A DNA stretch of 64,000 nucleotides from the NCBI RefSeq assembly GCF_036924595.1, contig NZ_JAZHRV010000001.1:3038001-3102000 (forward strand), in the 5' to 3' direction. Source of the stretch: Bradyrhizobium algeriense. Its GTDB lineage: Bacteria > Pseudomonadota > Alphaproteobacteria > Rhizobiales > Xanthobacteraceae. The position numbers were made by a program, and so were the translations under genes. The notes below the pieces were generated by a model, which was given only the letters and a program-made list of their open reading frames with translations, ran no database searches and had not been told where the DNA came from. Below are positions 6,484 through 15,757 of this stretch, piece after piece (position 1 is the first letter of the stretch; each line of letters starts with the position of its first letter).

Positions 6484-9400
6484 ATGATCGGTTTGGTTCG
6501 CGCCACAGTGATTTGCGCCACGCTGGCGCTTGGCCTGACGGCGGCAGGGGCCGCGGACAAGGCGTTCAAGCGCGACGAACTGGCCGATTCGGCCGTCAAG
6601 CTGGAAGCCCAGATCAAGAGCGAGGCAGGGCCGGTCGCCAAATCCTCCATGACGCTCCGCAACGACGCCGACGCCGCCTTCAAGCGGTCCGACTTTCGGG
6701 TGGGTTTGCAGATCCTCGGCCAGATCGCCGCCACCACGCCCGAGGACAGCGCCAACTGGCTAAAACTCGCCAAAACCATCTTCCAGATCCGCTCCGCCAG
6801 TTCCAGCGAACAGACCTTCCTGTACGAGCGCGCCTCGACCGCGGCCTACATCGCCTATCAGCGCGCCGACAACCAGGCCGAGGAGGCCGATGCTCTGGCC
6901 GTGCTGGGCCGGGCGATGTCCGAGCGCAAGCTGTGGCGTCCGGCGCTGGATGCGTTGCGGCTGTCGCTCGACATGCGCGAGGTCGCCGAGGTCCGCGGCC
7001 AGTACGAGAAGATGCGCGACCAACACGGTTTCCGGCTCTTGGACTACACCGTCGATTCCGACGGGGCTTCGCCGCGCGCCTGCTTCCAGTTCTCCGAGGA
7101 CCTCGCCAAGCGGGTCGATTTCGCGCCGTTCCTGGCGTTGGCCGGCATCGACAAGCCGGCGCTGACCAGCGAGGGCAAGCAGCTCTGCGTCGACGGGCTG
7201 AAGCACGGCGAGCGCTACAACATCAACCTGCGCGCCGGCCTGCCGTCCACGGTTAAGGAATCCTTACCGAAATCGGCCGAGTTCAACATCTATGTGCGCG
7301 ACCGCAAGCCGTTCGTGCGCTTCACGGGCCGCGCCTATGTGCTGCCGCGCACCGGCCAGCGCGGCATTCCGCTGGTCAGCGTCAATACGCCGTCGGTGAA
7401 CGTCAACGTGTTCCGGATCGGCGACCGCAACCTGATCAACACGGTGGTGGACAGCGATTTCCAGAAGACGCTCTCCAGCTACCAGCTCTCGGATCTGGGC
7501 AACGAGCGCGGCGTCAAGGTCTGGACGGGTGAACTTGCGACCGCTTCCACGCTGAACCAGGACGTGGTGACGGCGTTCCCGGTCGACCAGGCGCTCGGTG
7601 ACCTGCAGCCCGGCGTCTATGTGATGACGGCGTCGGCCAAGGGCCCCGGCAGCGGCGACGATGACGGCTCGCTGGCGACGCAATGGTTCATCGTCTCCGA
7701 CATGGGCCTGACGGCGTTTTCCGGCAATGACGGCATCCATGTGTTCGTCAATTCGCTGGCCTCGACCGAGGCCGTCGCGAAGGCCGAAGTGCGGCTGGTT
7801 GCGCGCAACAACGAGATCCTTGCCACCCGCAAGACCGACGATGCCGGCCACGTGCTGTTCGAGGCGGGGCTCGCACGCGGCGAGGGCGGGCTTTCGCCGG
7901 CGCTGCTGACGGTCATGAGCGACAAGGCGGACTACGCCTTCCTCAGCCTGAAGACCAACGCCTTCGACCTCACCGATCGCGGCGTGTCGGGGCGGGTGGT
8001 ACCATCAGGCGCCGACGCCTTCGTCTATGCCGAGCGCGGGGTCTACCGCTCCAACGAGACAGTCTACCTGACCGCGCTGCTGCGCGACGGGCAGGGCAAC
8101 GCGATGGCCGGCGGGCCGCTGACGCTGGTGATCGAGCGGCCCGATGGCGTCGAATTCCGCCGCGCCGTGTTGCCGGATCAGGGCGCGGGCGGCCGCTCTC
8201 TTGTCCTGCCACTCAATTCGGCGGTCCCGACCGGGACCTGGCGGGTGCGCGCGTTTACCGATCCCAAGGGCTCGTCCGTCGGCGAAACCACCTTCATGGT
8301 CGAGGACTACATCCCCGAGCGGATCGAATTCGACGTCTCGGCCAAGGAGAAGGTGATCAAGGCTGATACTCCGGTTGAACTGAAGGTCGCCGGCAAGTTT
8401 CTCTATGGCGCCCCGGCCTCGGGCCTCCAGCTCGAAGGCGACATGCTGGTCGCGCCGGCTGCCTCCGGGCGGCCGGGCTATCCCGGCTACCAGTTCGGCG
8501 TGGCGGATGAGGAAACCGCCTCCAACGAGCGCACCCCGATCGAGAACCTGCCCGAGGCCGACGCCAGTGGCGTTGCGACGTTCCCGGTGTCGCTTGCCAA
8601 GGCGCCGACCTCGACCCGTCCGCAGGAAGCACAGATCTTTATCCGCATGGTGGAGACCGGCGGCCGCGCCGTCGAGCGCAAGCTGGTGCTGCCCGTGGCG
8701 CCGCAGGCGGCGCTGATCGGCATCAAGCCGCTATTCGGCGACAAGAGCGTCGCCGAGGGCGACAAGGCTGAGTTCGACGTCGTGTTCGTCGGTCCCGACG
8801 GCAAGCAACTGCCGCGCGATGGCCTGCGCTACGAACTCCTGAAGATGGAGTCGCGCTATCAATGGTATCGCCAAAACTCGTCCTGGGAATATGAGCCGGT
8901 CAAATCGACCAAGCGCGTCGCCGACGGCGACCTGACGCTTGCAGCCGACAAGGCGGCGCGGGTGTCGCTCGCGCCGCAGCCGGGCCGCTATCGCCTCGAC
9001 GTCAAGTCGACCGAAGCGGACGGGCCGGTCACGTCGGTGCAATTCGACGTCGGCTGGTACTCCGACGGCAGCGCTGATACGCCGGATCTTCTGGAAACCT
9101 CGGTCGACAAGCCGGAATACGCTTCCGGCGACACCATGGTGGTGTCGGTCAATGCCCGCACTGCCGGCAAGCTCACCATCAACGTGCTCGGCGACCGCCT
9201 GCTGACGACGCAGACTGTCGACGTCAAGGAAGGTACCCAGCAGGTTAGGCTTACCGTCGGCAAGGATTGGGGCACCGGCGCCTATGTGCTGGCGACGCTG
9301 CGGCGTCCGCTGGATGCGGCAGCGCTGCGGATGCCGGGGCGTGCGATCGGCCTAAAGTGGTTCGGCATCGACAAGAAGACGCGCACGCTGCAGGTCGCGC

Positions 9401-11694
9401 TGTCGCCGCCGCCGCTGGTGCGGCCCGGCACAGCGCTCAAGATCCCCGTCAAACTCGGCGGGCTCAATCCCGGCGAGGACGCCAAGATCGTGGTTGCCGC
9501 GGTCGATGTCGGCATTCTCAACCTGACCAATTACAAGCCGCCGGCGCCTGATGATTACTATCTCGGCCAGCGCCGCCTGACGTCCGAGATCCGCGACCTC
9601 TATGGGCAATTGATCGACGGCATGCAGGGCACGCGCGGCCAGATCCGGACCGGCGGCGATTCCGCCGGCGCCGAACTAAAGGGCTCACCCCCCACGCAAA
9701 AGCCTTTGGCGCTCTATTCGGGGATCGTCACGGTCGGCGCCGACGGTACCGCGGAAATCAGTTTTGATATTCCGGAGTTCGCCGGCACCGCACGCGTCAT
9801 GGCTGTGGCGTGGAATTCGACCAAGCTCGGCCGGGCGACCATCGACGTCACCGTGCGCGATCCCGTGGTGCTGACGGCGACGCTGCCACGCTTCCTGCTC
9901 AATGGCGACAAGGGCACCATGAGTTTCGACCTCGACAATGTCGAGGGCGCGCCCGGCGACTACAGCATCAGCGTGAAAACGTCGGGGCCGGTGAAGGTGA
10001 CGGGCAATCCGACCACCACGGTGAAACTTGCCGCCAAGCAGCGGACCTCGATGTCGCTGGCGCTCGACGCCGGCGGCGCCGGCACCGCCAATCTCGACGT
10101 CGACATCAAGGGCCCGAACGGGCTGACACTGGCGCGGCATTATGCGCTTGACGTCAAGGCGGCGACGCAGGTTCTGGCGCGGCGCTCGATCCGGACATTG
10201 GCAAAAGGCGAGAGCCTGACGCTGACGCCGGACATGTTCTCCGACCTCGTGTCAGGCACCGGCAGTGTGTCGCTGTCGGTCAGCCTGTCCACCGCGCTCG
10301 ATGCGGCGACCATTCTGAAGGCGCTGGATCGCTATCCGCACGGCTGTTCCGAGCAGATCACCAGCCGCGCCATGCCGCTGCTCTATGTCAACGATCTCGC
10401 GGCGGGTGCGCATCTGGCGATGGATACCGCGGTCGACCAGCGCATCAAGGACGCCATCGAACGGCTGCTGGCCCGCCAAGGCTCGAACGGCTCGTTCGGC
10501 CTGTGGTCGGCCGGCGGCGACGATTCCTGGCTCGACGCCTACGTGACGGATTTCCTGACCCGCGCCCGCGAAAAGGGCTTTGCGGTGCCGGATGTGCTGT
10601 TCAAGAACGCGCTCGACCGTATCCGTAACTCCGTGGTCAACGCCAACGAGCCGGAAAAGGACGGCGGCCGCGATCTCGCCTACGGCCTCTATGTGCTCGC
10701 CCGCAATGGCGCAGCCCCGATCGGCGACCTGCGCTATCTCGCCGACACCAAGCTCTCCAATCTCGCCACCCCAATTGCGAAGTCGCAGCTCGCAGCCGCA
10801 CTGGCTTTGGTCGGCGACAAAACGCGGGCGGAGCGGGTCTATGGCGCGGCGCTTGATGCGCTGGCGCCAAAACCCGTGCTCGAGTTCGGCCGCGTCGACT
10901 ACGGCTCGGCGCTGCGCGATGCGGCGGCGTTGGTGTCGCTCGCCAGCGAAGGCAACGCGCCGCGGGCGACGCTGACGCAAGCCGTTCAGCGGGTCGAAGT
11001 GGCGCGGGGGCTTTCGCCCTACACCTCGACGCAGGAGAATGCCTGGCTGGTGCTGGCCGCGCGCGCGCTATCAAAGGAGACACTGGCGCTGGATATCGAT
11101 GGGTCGCCGGTCAAGGCCGCGGTCTATCGCAGCTACAAGGCCGAGGCGGTGGCCGGCAAGCCGGTCAAGATCACCAACACCGGCGATGCGCCGCTGCAGG
11201 CGGTGGTCTCGGTCTCGGGTTCGCCGGTTACCCCCGAGCCCGCGGCGTCGAACGGCTTCAAGATCGAGCGCAATTACTTCACGCTCGACGGCAAGCCCGC
11301 CGACGTCACCAAGGCGAAGCAGAACGACCGCTTCGCGGTGGTGTTGAAGATCACCGAGACCAAGCCGGAATACGGGCACATCATGGTGGCCGATTATCTC
11401 CCGGCTGGCCTCGAGATCGACAACCCGCATCTGGTGTCGTCGGGCGATAGCGGCACGCTGGACTGGATCGAGGACGGCGAGGAGCCGGAACATACCGAGT
11501 TCCGCGATGACCGCTTCACGGCAGCCATCGACCGCGCCAGCGACGACAAGTCGGTGTTCACGGTGGCCTACATCGTGCGCGCGGTATCGCCGGGCAAGTA
11601 CGTGCTGCCGCAGGCCTATGTGGAAGACATGTACAACCCCTCGCGCTACGGCCGGACCGGCACAGGTACGGTTGAGGTGCGCGCGGCGAAATGA
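6484..11694 (+). CDS. yfhM: Bacterial alpha-2-macroglobulin (YfhM type)
   Basis: A 1736-residue periplasmic protease-trapping protein. Residues 1-23 are a signal peptide (MIGLVRATVICATLALGLTA ending AGA). There is no lipobox, unlike E. coli YfhM, so the mature form should be soluble. An Apple/N-terminal region is followed by a chain of macroglobulin beta domains. The thioester site is CSEQ at residues 1288-1291 (in YPHGCSEQ), keeping the Cys and Gln that form the internal thioester, then an alpha-helical thioester domain (GSNGSFGLWS, GGDDSWLDAYVTDFL) and a C-terminal receptor-like domain. The family traps attacking proteases and works with PBP1c, whose gene follows directly with an ATGA overlap. 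Start ATG 6484 has AAGGAG six bases upstream. Confidence 0.95.
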   Translation: MIGLVRATVICATLALGLTAAGAADKAFKRDELADSAVKLEAQIKSEAGPVAKSSMTLRNDADAAFKRSDFRVGLQILGQIAATTPEDSANWLKLAKTIFQIRSASSSEQTFLYERASTAAYIAYQRADNQAEEADALAVLGRAMSERKLWRPALDALRLSLDMREVAEVRGQYEKMRDQHGFRLLDYTVDSDGASPRACFQFSEDLAKRVDFAPFLALAGIDKPALTSEGKQLCVDGLKHGERYNINLRAGLPSTVKESLPKSAEFNIYVRDRKPFVRFTGRAYVLPRTGQRGIPLVSVNTPSVNVNVFRIGDRNLINTVVDSDFQKTLSSYQLSDLGNERGVKVWTGELATASTLNQDVVTAFPVDQALGDLQPGVYVMTASAKGPGSGDDDGSLATQWFIVSDMGLTAFSGNDGIHVFVNSLASTEAVAKAEVRLVARNNEILATRKTDDAGHVLFEAGLARGEGGLSPALLTVMSDKADYAFLSLKTNAFDLTDRGVSGRVVPSGADAFVYAERGVYRSNETVYLTALLRDGQGNAMAGGPLTLVIERPDGVEFRRAVLPDQGAGGRSLVLPLNSAVPTGTWRVRAFTDPKGSSVGETTFMVEDYIPERIEFDVSAKEKVIKADTPVELKVAGKFLYGAPASGLQLEGDMLVAPAASGRPGYPGYQFGVADEETASNERTPIENLPEADASGVATFPVSLAKAPTSTRPQEAQIFIRMVETGGRAVERKLVLPVAPQAALIGIKPLFGDKSVAEGDKAEFDVVFVGPDGKQLPRDGLRYELLKMESRYQWYRQNSSWEYEPVKSTKRVADGDLTLAADKAARVSLAPQPGRYRLDVKSTEADGPVTSVQFDVGWYSDGSADTPDLLETSVDKPEYASGDTMVVSVNARTAGKLTINVLGDRLLTTQTVDVKEGTQQVRLTVGKDWGTGAYVLATLRRPLDAAALRMPGRAIGLKWFGIDKKTRTLQVALSPPPLVRPGTALKIPVKLGGLNPGEDAKIVVAAVDVGILNLTNYKPPAPDDYYLGQRRLTSEIRDLYGQLIDGMQGTRGQIRTGGDSAGAELKGSPPTQKPLALYSGIVTVGADGTAEISFDIPEFAGTARVMAVAWNSTKLGRATIDVTVRDPVVLTATLPRFLLNGDKGTMSFDLDNVEGAPGDYSISVKTSGPVKVTGNPTTTVKLAAKQRTSMSLALDAGGAGTANLDVDIKGPNGLTLARHYALDVKAATQVLARRSIRTLAKGESLTLTPDMFSDLVSGTGSVSLSVSLSTALDAATILKALDRYPHGCSEQITSRAMPLLYVNDLAAGAHLAMDTAVDQRIKDAIERLLARQGSNGSFGLWSAGGDDSWLDAYVTDFLTRAREKGFAVPDVLFKNALDRIRNSVVNANEPEKDGGRDLAYGLYVLARNGAAPIGDLRYLADTKLSNLATPIAKSQLAAALALVGDKTRAERVYGAALDALAPKPVLEFGRVDYGSALRDAAALVSLASEGNAPRATLTQAVQRVEVARGLSPYTSTQENAWLVLAARALSKETLALDIDGSPVKAAVYRSYKAEAVAGKPVKITNTGDAPLQAVVSVSGSPVTPEPAASNGFKIERNYFTLDGKPADVTKAKQNDRFAVVLKITETKPEYGHIMVADYLPAGLEIDNPHLVSSGDSGTLDWIEDGEEPEHTEFRDDRFTAAIDRASDDKSVFTVAYIVRAVSPGKYVLPQAYVEDMYNPSRYGRTGTGTVEVRAAK

Positions 11695-13934
11695 GCGAGG
11701 CAGGAAACCATAGTTCATCGTCATGCCCGGGCAAAAGCGCGAAGCGCATCTTCGCGCAGATGTCCCGGGCATCCACGCCTTCCTTGGTTGACGGAAGCAA
11801 AGACGTGGATGGCCGGGACAAGCCCGGCCATCACGGCGGTGGCGTTCGGCGCCGCCGCTTTTTCCGGATGGCTGTAGCTCTGGCGTTCGTGCTCATCGTA
11901 ATCACCACCGCCTTCTCGGCTTGGATCGTATCGCTCGGGCCGCTGCCGCTGGAAGAGGCCCGAAAAGTTTCCACCACGGTCGTGGACCGCAACGGCAAAT
12001 TGCTGCGCGCCTATGCGATGGCGGATGGCCGTTGGCGGCTGCCGGTCGATGCGAAGAGCGCGGTCGACCCCGGATATCTCAAACTGCTGCTGGCATATGA
12101 AGACCGCCGGTTCTGGTCGCATGGCGGCGTCGATCCGCTGGCGCTCGGGCGCGCGGCGCTTCAATTCGGCAGCAGCGGCCACATTGTCTCCGGCGGCTCG
12201 ACCATTACGATGCAGCTGGCGCGGCTGATCGAGCCGCGGCGCGAGCGCTCGGTGTACGCAAAGCTGCGCCAGATGGTACGCGCGGTCCAGCTCGAGCGGC
12301 AACTGAGTAAGGACGAAATTCTCGATCTCTATCTGGCGCTGGCGCCGTTCGGCGGCAACCTCGAAGGTATCCGCGCCGCATCCATCGCCTATTTCGGCAA
12401 GGAACCGAAGCGGCTTTCGCTTACGGAAGCCGCATTGTTGGTCGCGTTGCCGCAATCGCCGGAACGCCGCCGGCTCGACCGTTATCCGCAAGCCGCCCAC
12501 GCCGCGCGCGACCGCGTGCTGGCACGGATGGTTGAGGATGGCGTGGTGTCGAAAGAGGACGCCGCGCAGGCGAGGGCTGTGGCGGTGCCGCGGCTGCGCA
12601 AGCCGATGCCAATCCTGGCGCCGCATTCCTCTGACGCCGCGATGGCGACGGTAAAGGATACGCCGCTGATCAGGCTCACGCTGGATTCTGCCTTGCAGAA
12701 AACGCTGGAGGCGCTGGCGCGCGACCGTGCCGTAGCGCAAGGGCCGAACATTTCGGTCGCCATCATCGCGGTCGACAATGAAAGCGGCGACGTGCTGGCG
12801 CGCGTCGGCTCGTCGGATTATTTCGACGAGCGGCGCGCCGGGCAGGTCGACATGACCCGCGCGGTGCGCTCGCCGGGCTCGACGCTGAAACCGTTCATCT
12901 ACGGCCTCGCCTTCGAGGACGGCTTTGTCCATCCGGAAAGCCTGATCGACGACCGGCCCATTCGCTTCGGCTCCTATGCGCCGGAAAATTTCGACATGAC
13001 GTTCCAGGGCACGGTGCCGGTGCGCAAGGCGCTGCAGCTCTCGCTGAACGTGCCGGCGATTGCGCTGCTCGACCGCGTCGGCTCCAGCCGGTTGTCGTCG
13101 CGGCTGAAGCAGGCCGGCGGCAATTTGGTGCTGCCGAAGGATGAGGCGCCGGGCCTTGCGATGGGCCTTGGCGGCGTCGGCGTCACCTTGCAGGACCTGG
13201 CGCAGCTCTACACTGGGTTGGCGCGGCTTGGTGTGGCGCGGCCGCTGCGCGAGATCATGCTGGCGCAAGAAAAAGATAAAGACGATCGGGAGCCGCTGCG
13301 GCTGATGGACCAGGTCGCCGCCTGGCAGGTCGGCAACGTGCTGCTCGGCACGCCGCCGCCGGAAAACGGCGTGCACAACAGAATCGCGTTCAAGACCGGC
13401 ACCAGCTACGGCTATCGCGATGCGTGGTCAGTCGGCTTCGATGGCCGCCTCACGATCGGCGTGTGGGTCGGGCGGCCCGACGGCGCGCCGGTGCCGGGCC
13501 TGGTCGGCCGCACCGCCGCAGCCCCGATCCTGTTCGACGCGTTTGCGCGCACCGGAAAGATCCCGGCGGCGCTGCCGAAGTCGCCGAAGGGGGCGCTGAT
13601 CGCCAGCAACGCCAAGCTGCCGCTGCCGCTGCGGCGCTTCCGTCCCGTCGGCGAACTGATCCGGACCGGCAGCGATCAGGTGCCGCGGATCCAGTTTCCG
13701 CTGAACGGCTCACGGATCGACGTTGACCGTTCAGGCGGCGGGCAGGCCGCGCCGATGCCGGTCAAGGTGGCCGGCGGCGTGCTGCCGCTGACCATCATGC
13801 TGAACGGCACCTCGGTCGGCGAAATCGACAGCCGGCGCCAGCGCCTGGTCGATCCGCCCGGGCCCGGTTTTGCGCGCCTGACCGTGATCGACGCGACGGG
13901 GGCGGCCGATACCGTTGTGATCCGGGTACAGTAA
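11691..13934 (+). CDS. pbpC: Penicillin-binding protein 1C
   Basis: A bifunctional murein glycan polymerase and transpeptidase, 747 residues from the ATG that overlaps the yfhM stop (ATGA). After a membrane anchor (residues 60-80, MAVALAFVLIVITTAFSAWI) comes the GT51 domain with EDRRFWSHGGVDPLA and GGSTITMQLARL, then the transpeptidase with catalytic STLK (Ser397), SLNVPA and KTGTSYGYRDAW. The C-terminus is the PBP1c-specific domain (PRIQFPLNGSRIDVD). Residues about 10-50 are read through a palindromic intergenic-type repeat (11718-11836) and look unrelated to other PBP1c N-termini. The true start may be ATG 11868 (residue 60), giving a usual-length protein. Paired with yfhM it suggests murein repair after protease attack. 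Confidence 0.93.
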   Translation: MSEAGNHSSSSCPGKSAKRIFAQMSRASTPSLVDGSKDVDGRDKPGHHGGGVRRRRFFRMAVALAFVLIVITTAFSAWIVSLGPLPLEEARKVSTTVVDRNGKLLRAYAMADGRWRLPVDAKSAVDPGYLKLLLAYEDRRFWSHGGVDPLALGRAALQFGSSGHIVSGGSTITMQLARLIEPRRERSVYAKLRQMVRAVQLERQLSKDEILDLYLALAPFGGNLEGIRAASIAYFGKEPKRLSLTEAALLVALPQSPERRRLDRYPQAAHAARDRVLARMVEDGVVSKEDAAQARAVAVPRLRKPMPILAPHSSDAAMATVKDTPLIRLTLDSALQKTLEALARDRAVAQGPNISVAIIAVDNESGDVLARVGSSDYFDERRAGQVDMTRAVRSPGSTLKPFIYGLAFEDGFVHPESLIDDRPIRFGSYAPENFDMTFQGTVPVRKALQLSLNVPAIALLDRVGSSRLSSRLKQAGGNLVLPKDEAPGLAMGLGGVGVTLQDLAQLYTGLARLGVARPLREIMLAQEKDKDDREPLRLMDQVAAWQVGNVLLGTPPPENGVHNRIAFKTGTSYGYRDAWSVGFDGRLTIGVWVGRPDGAPVPGLVGRTAAAPILFDAFARTGKIPAALPKSPKGALIASNAKLPLPLRRFRPVGELIRTGSDQVPRIQFPLNGSRIDVDRSGGGQAAPMPVKVAGGVLPLTIMLNGTSVGEIDSRRQRLVDPPGPGFARLTVIDATGAADTVVIRVQ
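11718..11836. repeat. Palindromic REP-like element inside the 5' end of pbpC
   Basis: The left part (gtcatgcccgggcaaaag ... gtcccgggcatccacg) and right part (cgtggatggccgggacaag ... cccggccatcac) are imperfect inverted copies. This matches the Bradyrhizobium intergenic repeat that usually reads cgtcatgcccgggcttgtcc ... gtggatggccgggacaagcccggccatgacg. In this frame it has no stop codon. Confidence 0.8.
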
Positions 13935-14013
13935 GGAAAAAGCGCTTGGGGACAGTCGGATAGGGCGAATCTGTGGTGTTGTTTGCAGTGCGGTTTCATC
14001 GTATGCGAACAAC

Positions 14014-15756
14014 ATGGTGGAAACCTTCCAGCCCCCACGCTTTGGAGCAGGCCAACAGCCTGTAAAACCTGCGCATTCCGGTCGCAGGCTGGCCGCCGCG
14101 TTCGACTTCGCCACCACGAGCCATTTTCGCGCCATCGTGTTCCTGGTGCTCTGCGGCATCGTGCTTTTCCTGCCCGGCTTCTTCAATATTCCGGCGATCG
14201 ACCGGGATGAAGCGCGGTTCGCGCAGGCGACCAAGCAGATGGTCGAAAGTGGCGATTTCGTCGACATCCGCTTTCAGGACGACGTCCGCTACAAGAAGCC
14301 GGTCGGCATCTATTGGCTGCAGGCCGCCGTGGTCGAAACCGCCTCATCGCTCGGCCTGCCGCGGGCGCAGTTGCGCATCTGGCTCTACCGGATTCCCTCC
14401 CTGATCGGCGCCATCGGCGCGGTTCTCCTGACCTATTGGGCGGCGCTCGCCTTCGTCACGCGGCGCGGGGCCGCGCTGGCGGCGCTGATGATGTGCAGTT
14501 CCGTCCTGCTCGGCGCCGAAGCCCGGCTCGCCAAAACGGACGCGATGCTGCTGTTGACCGTTGTCGCCGCGATGGGGGCGATGGCGCGGGTCTATCTGTC
14601 CTGGCAGCGCGGCGAGGACCCGGTGCATCCGTCCTGGAGCGCGCCCGCGATCTTCTGGACCGGGCTGGCCGGCGGCATCCTGCTCAAGGGGCCGCTGATC
14701 CTGATGTTCGTCGGCCTGACCATCCTGGCGCTCGCGATCCTCGACCGCTCGGCGGCATGGCTGTGGCGGCTGCGCCCGGTCTGGGGCCTGATGTGGACGC
14801 TGGTGCTGGTGCTGCCATGGTTCGTCGCCATCTTCTGGCGCGCGGGCGAGGCATTCTTCTCCAATTCGCTCGGCGGCGACATGCTGAGCAAGCTCGGCGC
14901 GCAGGAATCCCATGGCGCGCCGCCCGGCCTCTATCTGCTGCTGTTCTGGGTCACGTTCTGGCCGGGAGCGGCGCTGGCCGGGATGGCGGCGCCGGCGGTA
15001 TGGCGCGCGCGGCGCGAGCCCGGCGCGCAATATCTGCTGGCGTGGCTGGTGCCGTCCTGGATCGTGTTCGAACTGGTGCTGACCAAGCTGCCGCATTACG
15101 TGCTGCCGCTCTATCCGGCGATTGCGATTCTCACCGCCGGCGCGCTGGAGCGCCGCGTGCTGTCGCGGTCCTGGCTGGTGCGCGGTGCGGCCTGGTGGTT
15201 TGTCGTTCCGGCGGGGGCATCCGTGATCGCCGTCATCGGAGCCATCAAGCTGACGCATTACCCGGCTTTTCCGGCCTGGCCCTTCCTGGCGGCGGCGATG
15301 ATCTTCGGCCTGATCGCGTGGTGGATGTTCGAGGACAGCCGCGCCGAGCGCTCGCTGCTGAATGCGGTGGTCGCGGCGATGTTTCTGGCGGTTGGAATCT
15401 ACGGCATCGTCATGCCGTCGCTGACCACCATGTTTCCGAGCGCCGAGGTCGCGCGCGCGCTTCGCAACGTGGTCTGCGTCGGGCCGAAAGCCGCCGCGGC
15501 AGGTTTTCACGAGCCGAGCCTGGTCTTCATGACCGGCACCGGCACGCTGCTCACCGACGGATCGGGCGCTGCCGATTTCCTCGGGCAGGGCAGTTGCCGC
15601 TTCGCACTGGTGGAATCGCGCACCGAACGCGCCTTCGTCCAGCGCGCCGAAGCCATCGGGCTGCGCTACAACGTGGCGAAACGGATCGAGGGCTATAACA
15701 TTTCGCAGGGCAAGGCGATCTCGATCGCCATCTTCCGCTCGGAAGGTACGGAGTAA
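14014..15756 (+). CDS. ArnT-like GT-C glycosyltransferase (PMT family, lipid A type)
   Basis: A 580-residue polytopic inner-membrane glycosyltransferase. TM1 is at residues 39-56. The first periplasmic loop has IDRDEARFAQATKQM (Asp63, Asp65, Glu66), the acidic motif of ArnT/RgtA-type enzymes, followed by DDVRYKKPVGIYWLQ, another conserved ArnT segment. About ten more hydrophobic segments follow, including PHYVLPLYPAIAIL. Such enzymes move a sugar from a polyprenyl phosphate donor onto lipid A or core oligosaccharide on the periplasmic side. It heads a compact cluster with a PAP2 phosphatase (one base after the stop), a polyprenyl-phosphate sugar synthase and a LABN protein. The sugar cannot be read from sequence. 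No strong ribosome site precedes the ATG, so the start is provisional. Confidence 0.85.
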   Translation: MVETFQPPRFGAGQQPVKPAHSGRRLAAAFDFATTSHFRAIVFLVLCGIVLFLPGFFNIPAIDRDEARFAQATKQMVESGDFVDIRFQDDVRYKKPVGIYWLQAAVVETASSLGLPRAQLRIWLYRIPSLIGAIGAVLLTYWAALAFVTRRGAALAALMMCSSVLLGAEARLAKTDAMLLLTVVAAMGAMARVYLSWQRGEDPVHPSWSAPAIFWTGLAGGILLKGPLILMFVGLTILALAILDRSAAWLWRLRPVWGLMWTLVLVLPWFVAIFWRAGEAFFSNSLGGDMLSKLGAQESHGAPPGLYLLLFWVTFWPGAALAGMAAPAVWRARREPGAQYLLAWLVPSWIVFELVLTKLPHYVLPLYPAIAILTAGALERRVLSRSWLVRGAAWWFVVPAGASVIAVIGAIKLTHYPAFPAWPFLAAAMIFGLIAWWMFEDSRAERSLLNAVVAAMFLAVGIYGIVMPSLTTMFPSAEVARALRNVVCVGPKAAAAGFHEPSLVFMTGTGTLLTDGSGAADFLGQGSCRFALVESRTERAFVQRAEAIGLRYNVAKRIEGYNISQGKAISIAIFRSEGTE

Positions 15757-15757
15757 G

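Noticed and set aside
11721..13376. A 551-codon open frame opposite pbpC, and similar long frames opposite yfhM, the ArnT-like gene and the RND genes
   Set aside because: High GC content produces long antisense frames. They are His/Arg-rich, lack motifs, and overlap genes with strong family matches.
14313..15698. A 461-codon + strand frame inside the ArnT-like gene
   Set aside because: It is an out-of-frame shadow, rich in Arg, Gly and Ala, with no domain.
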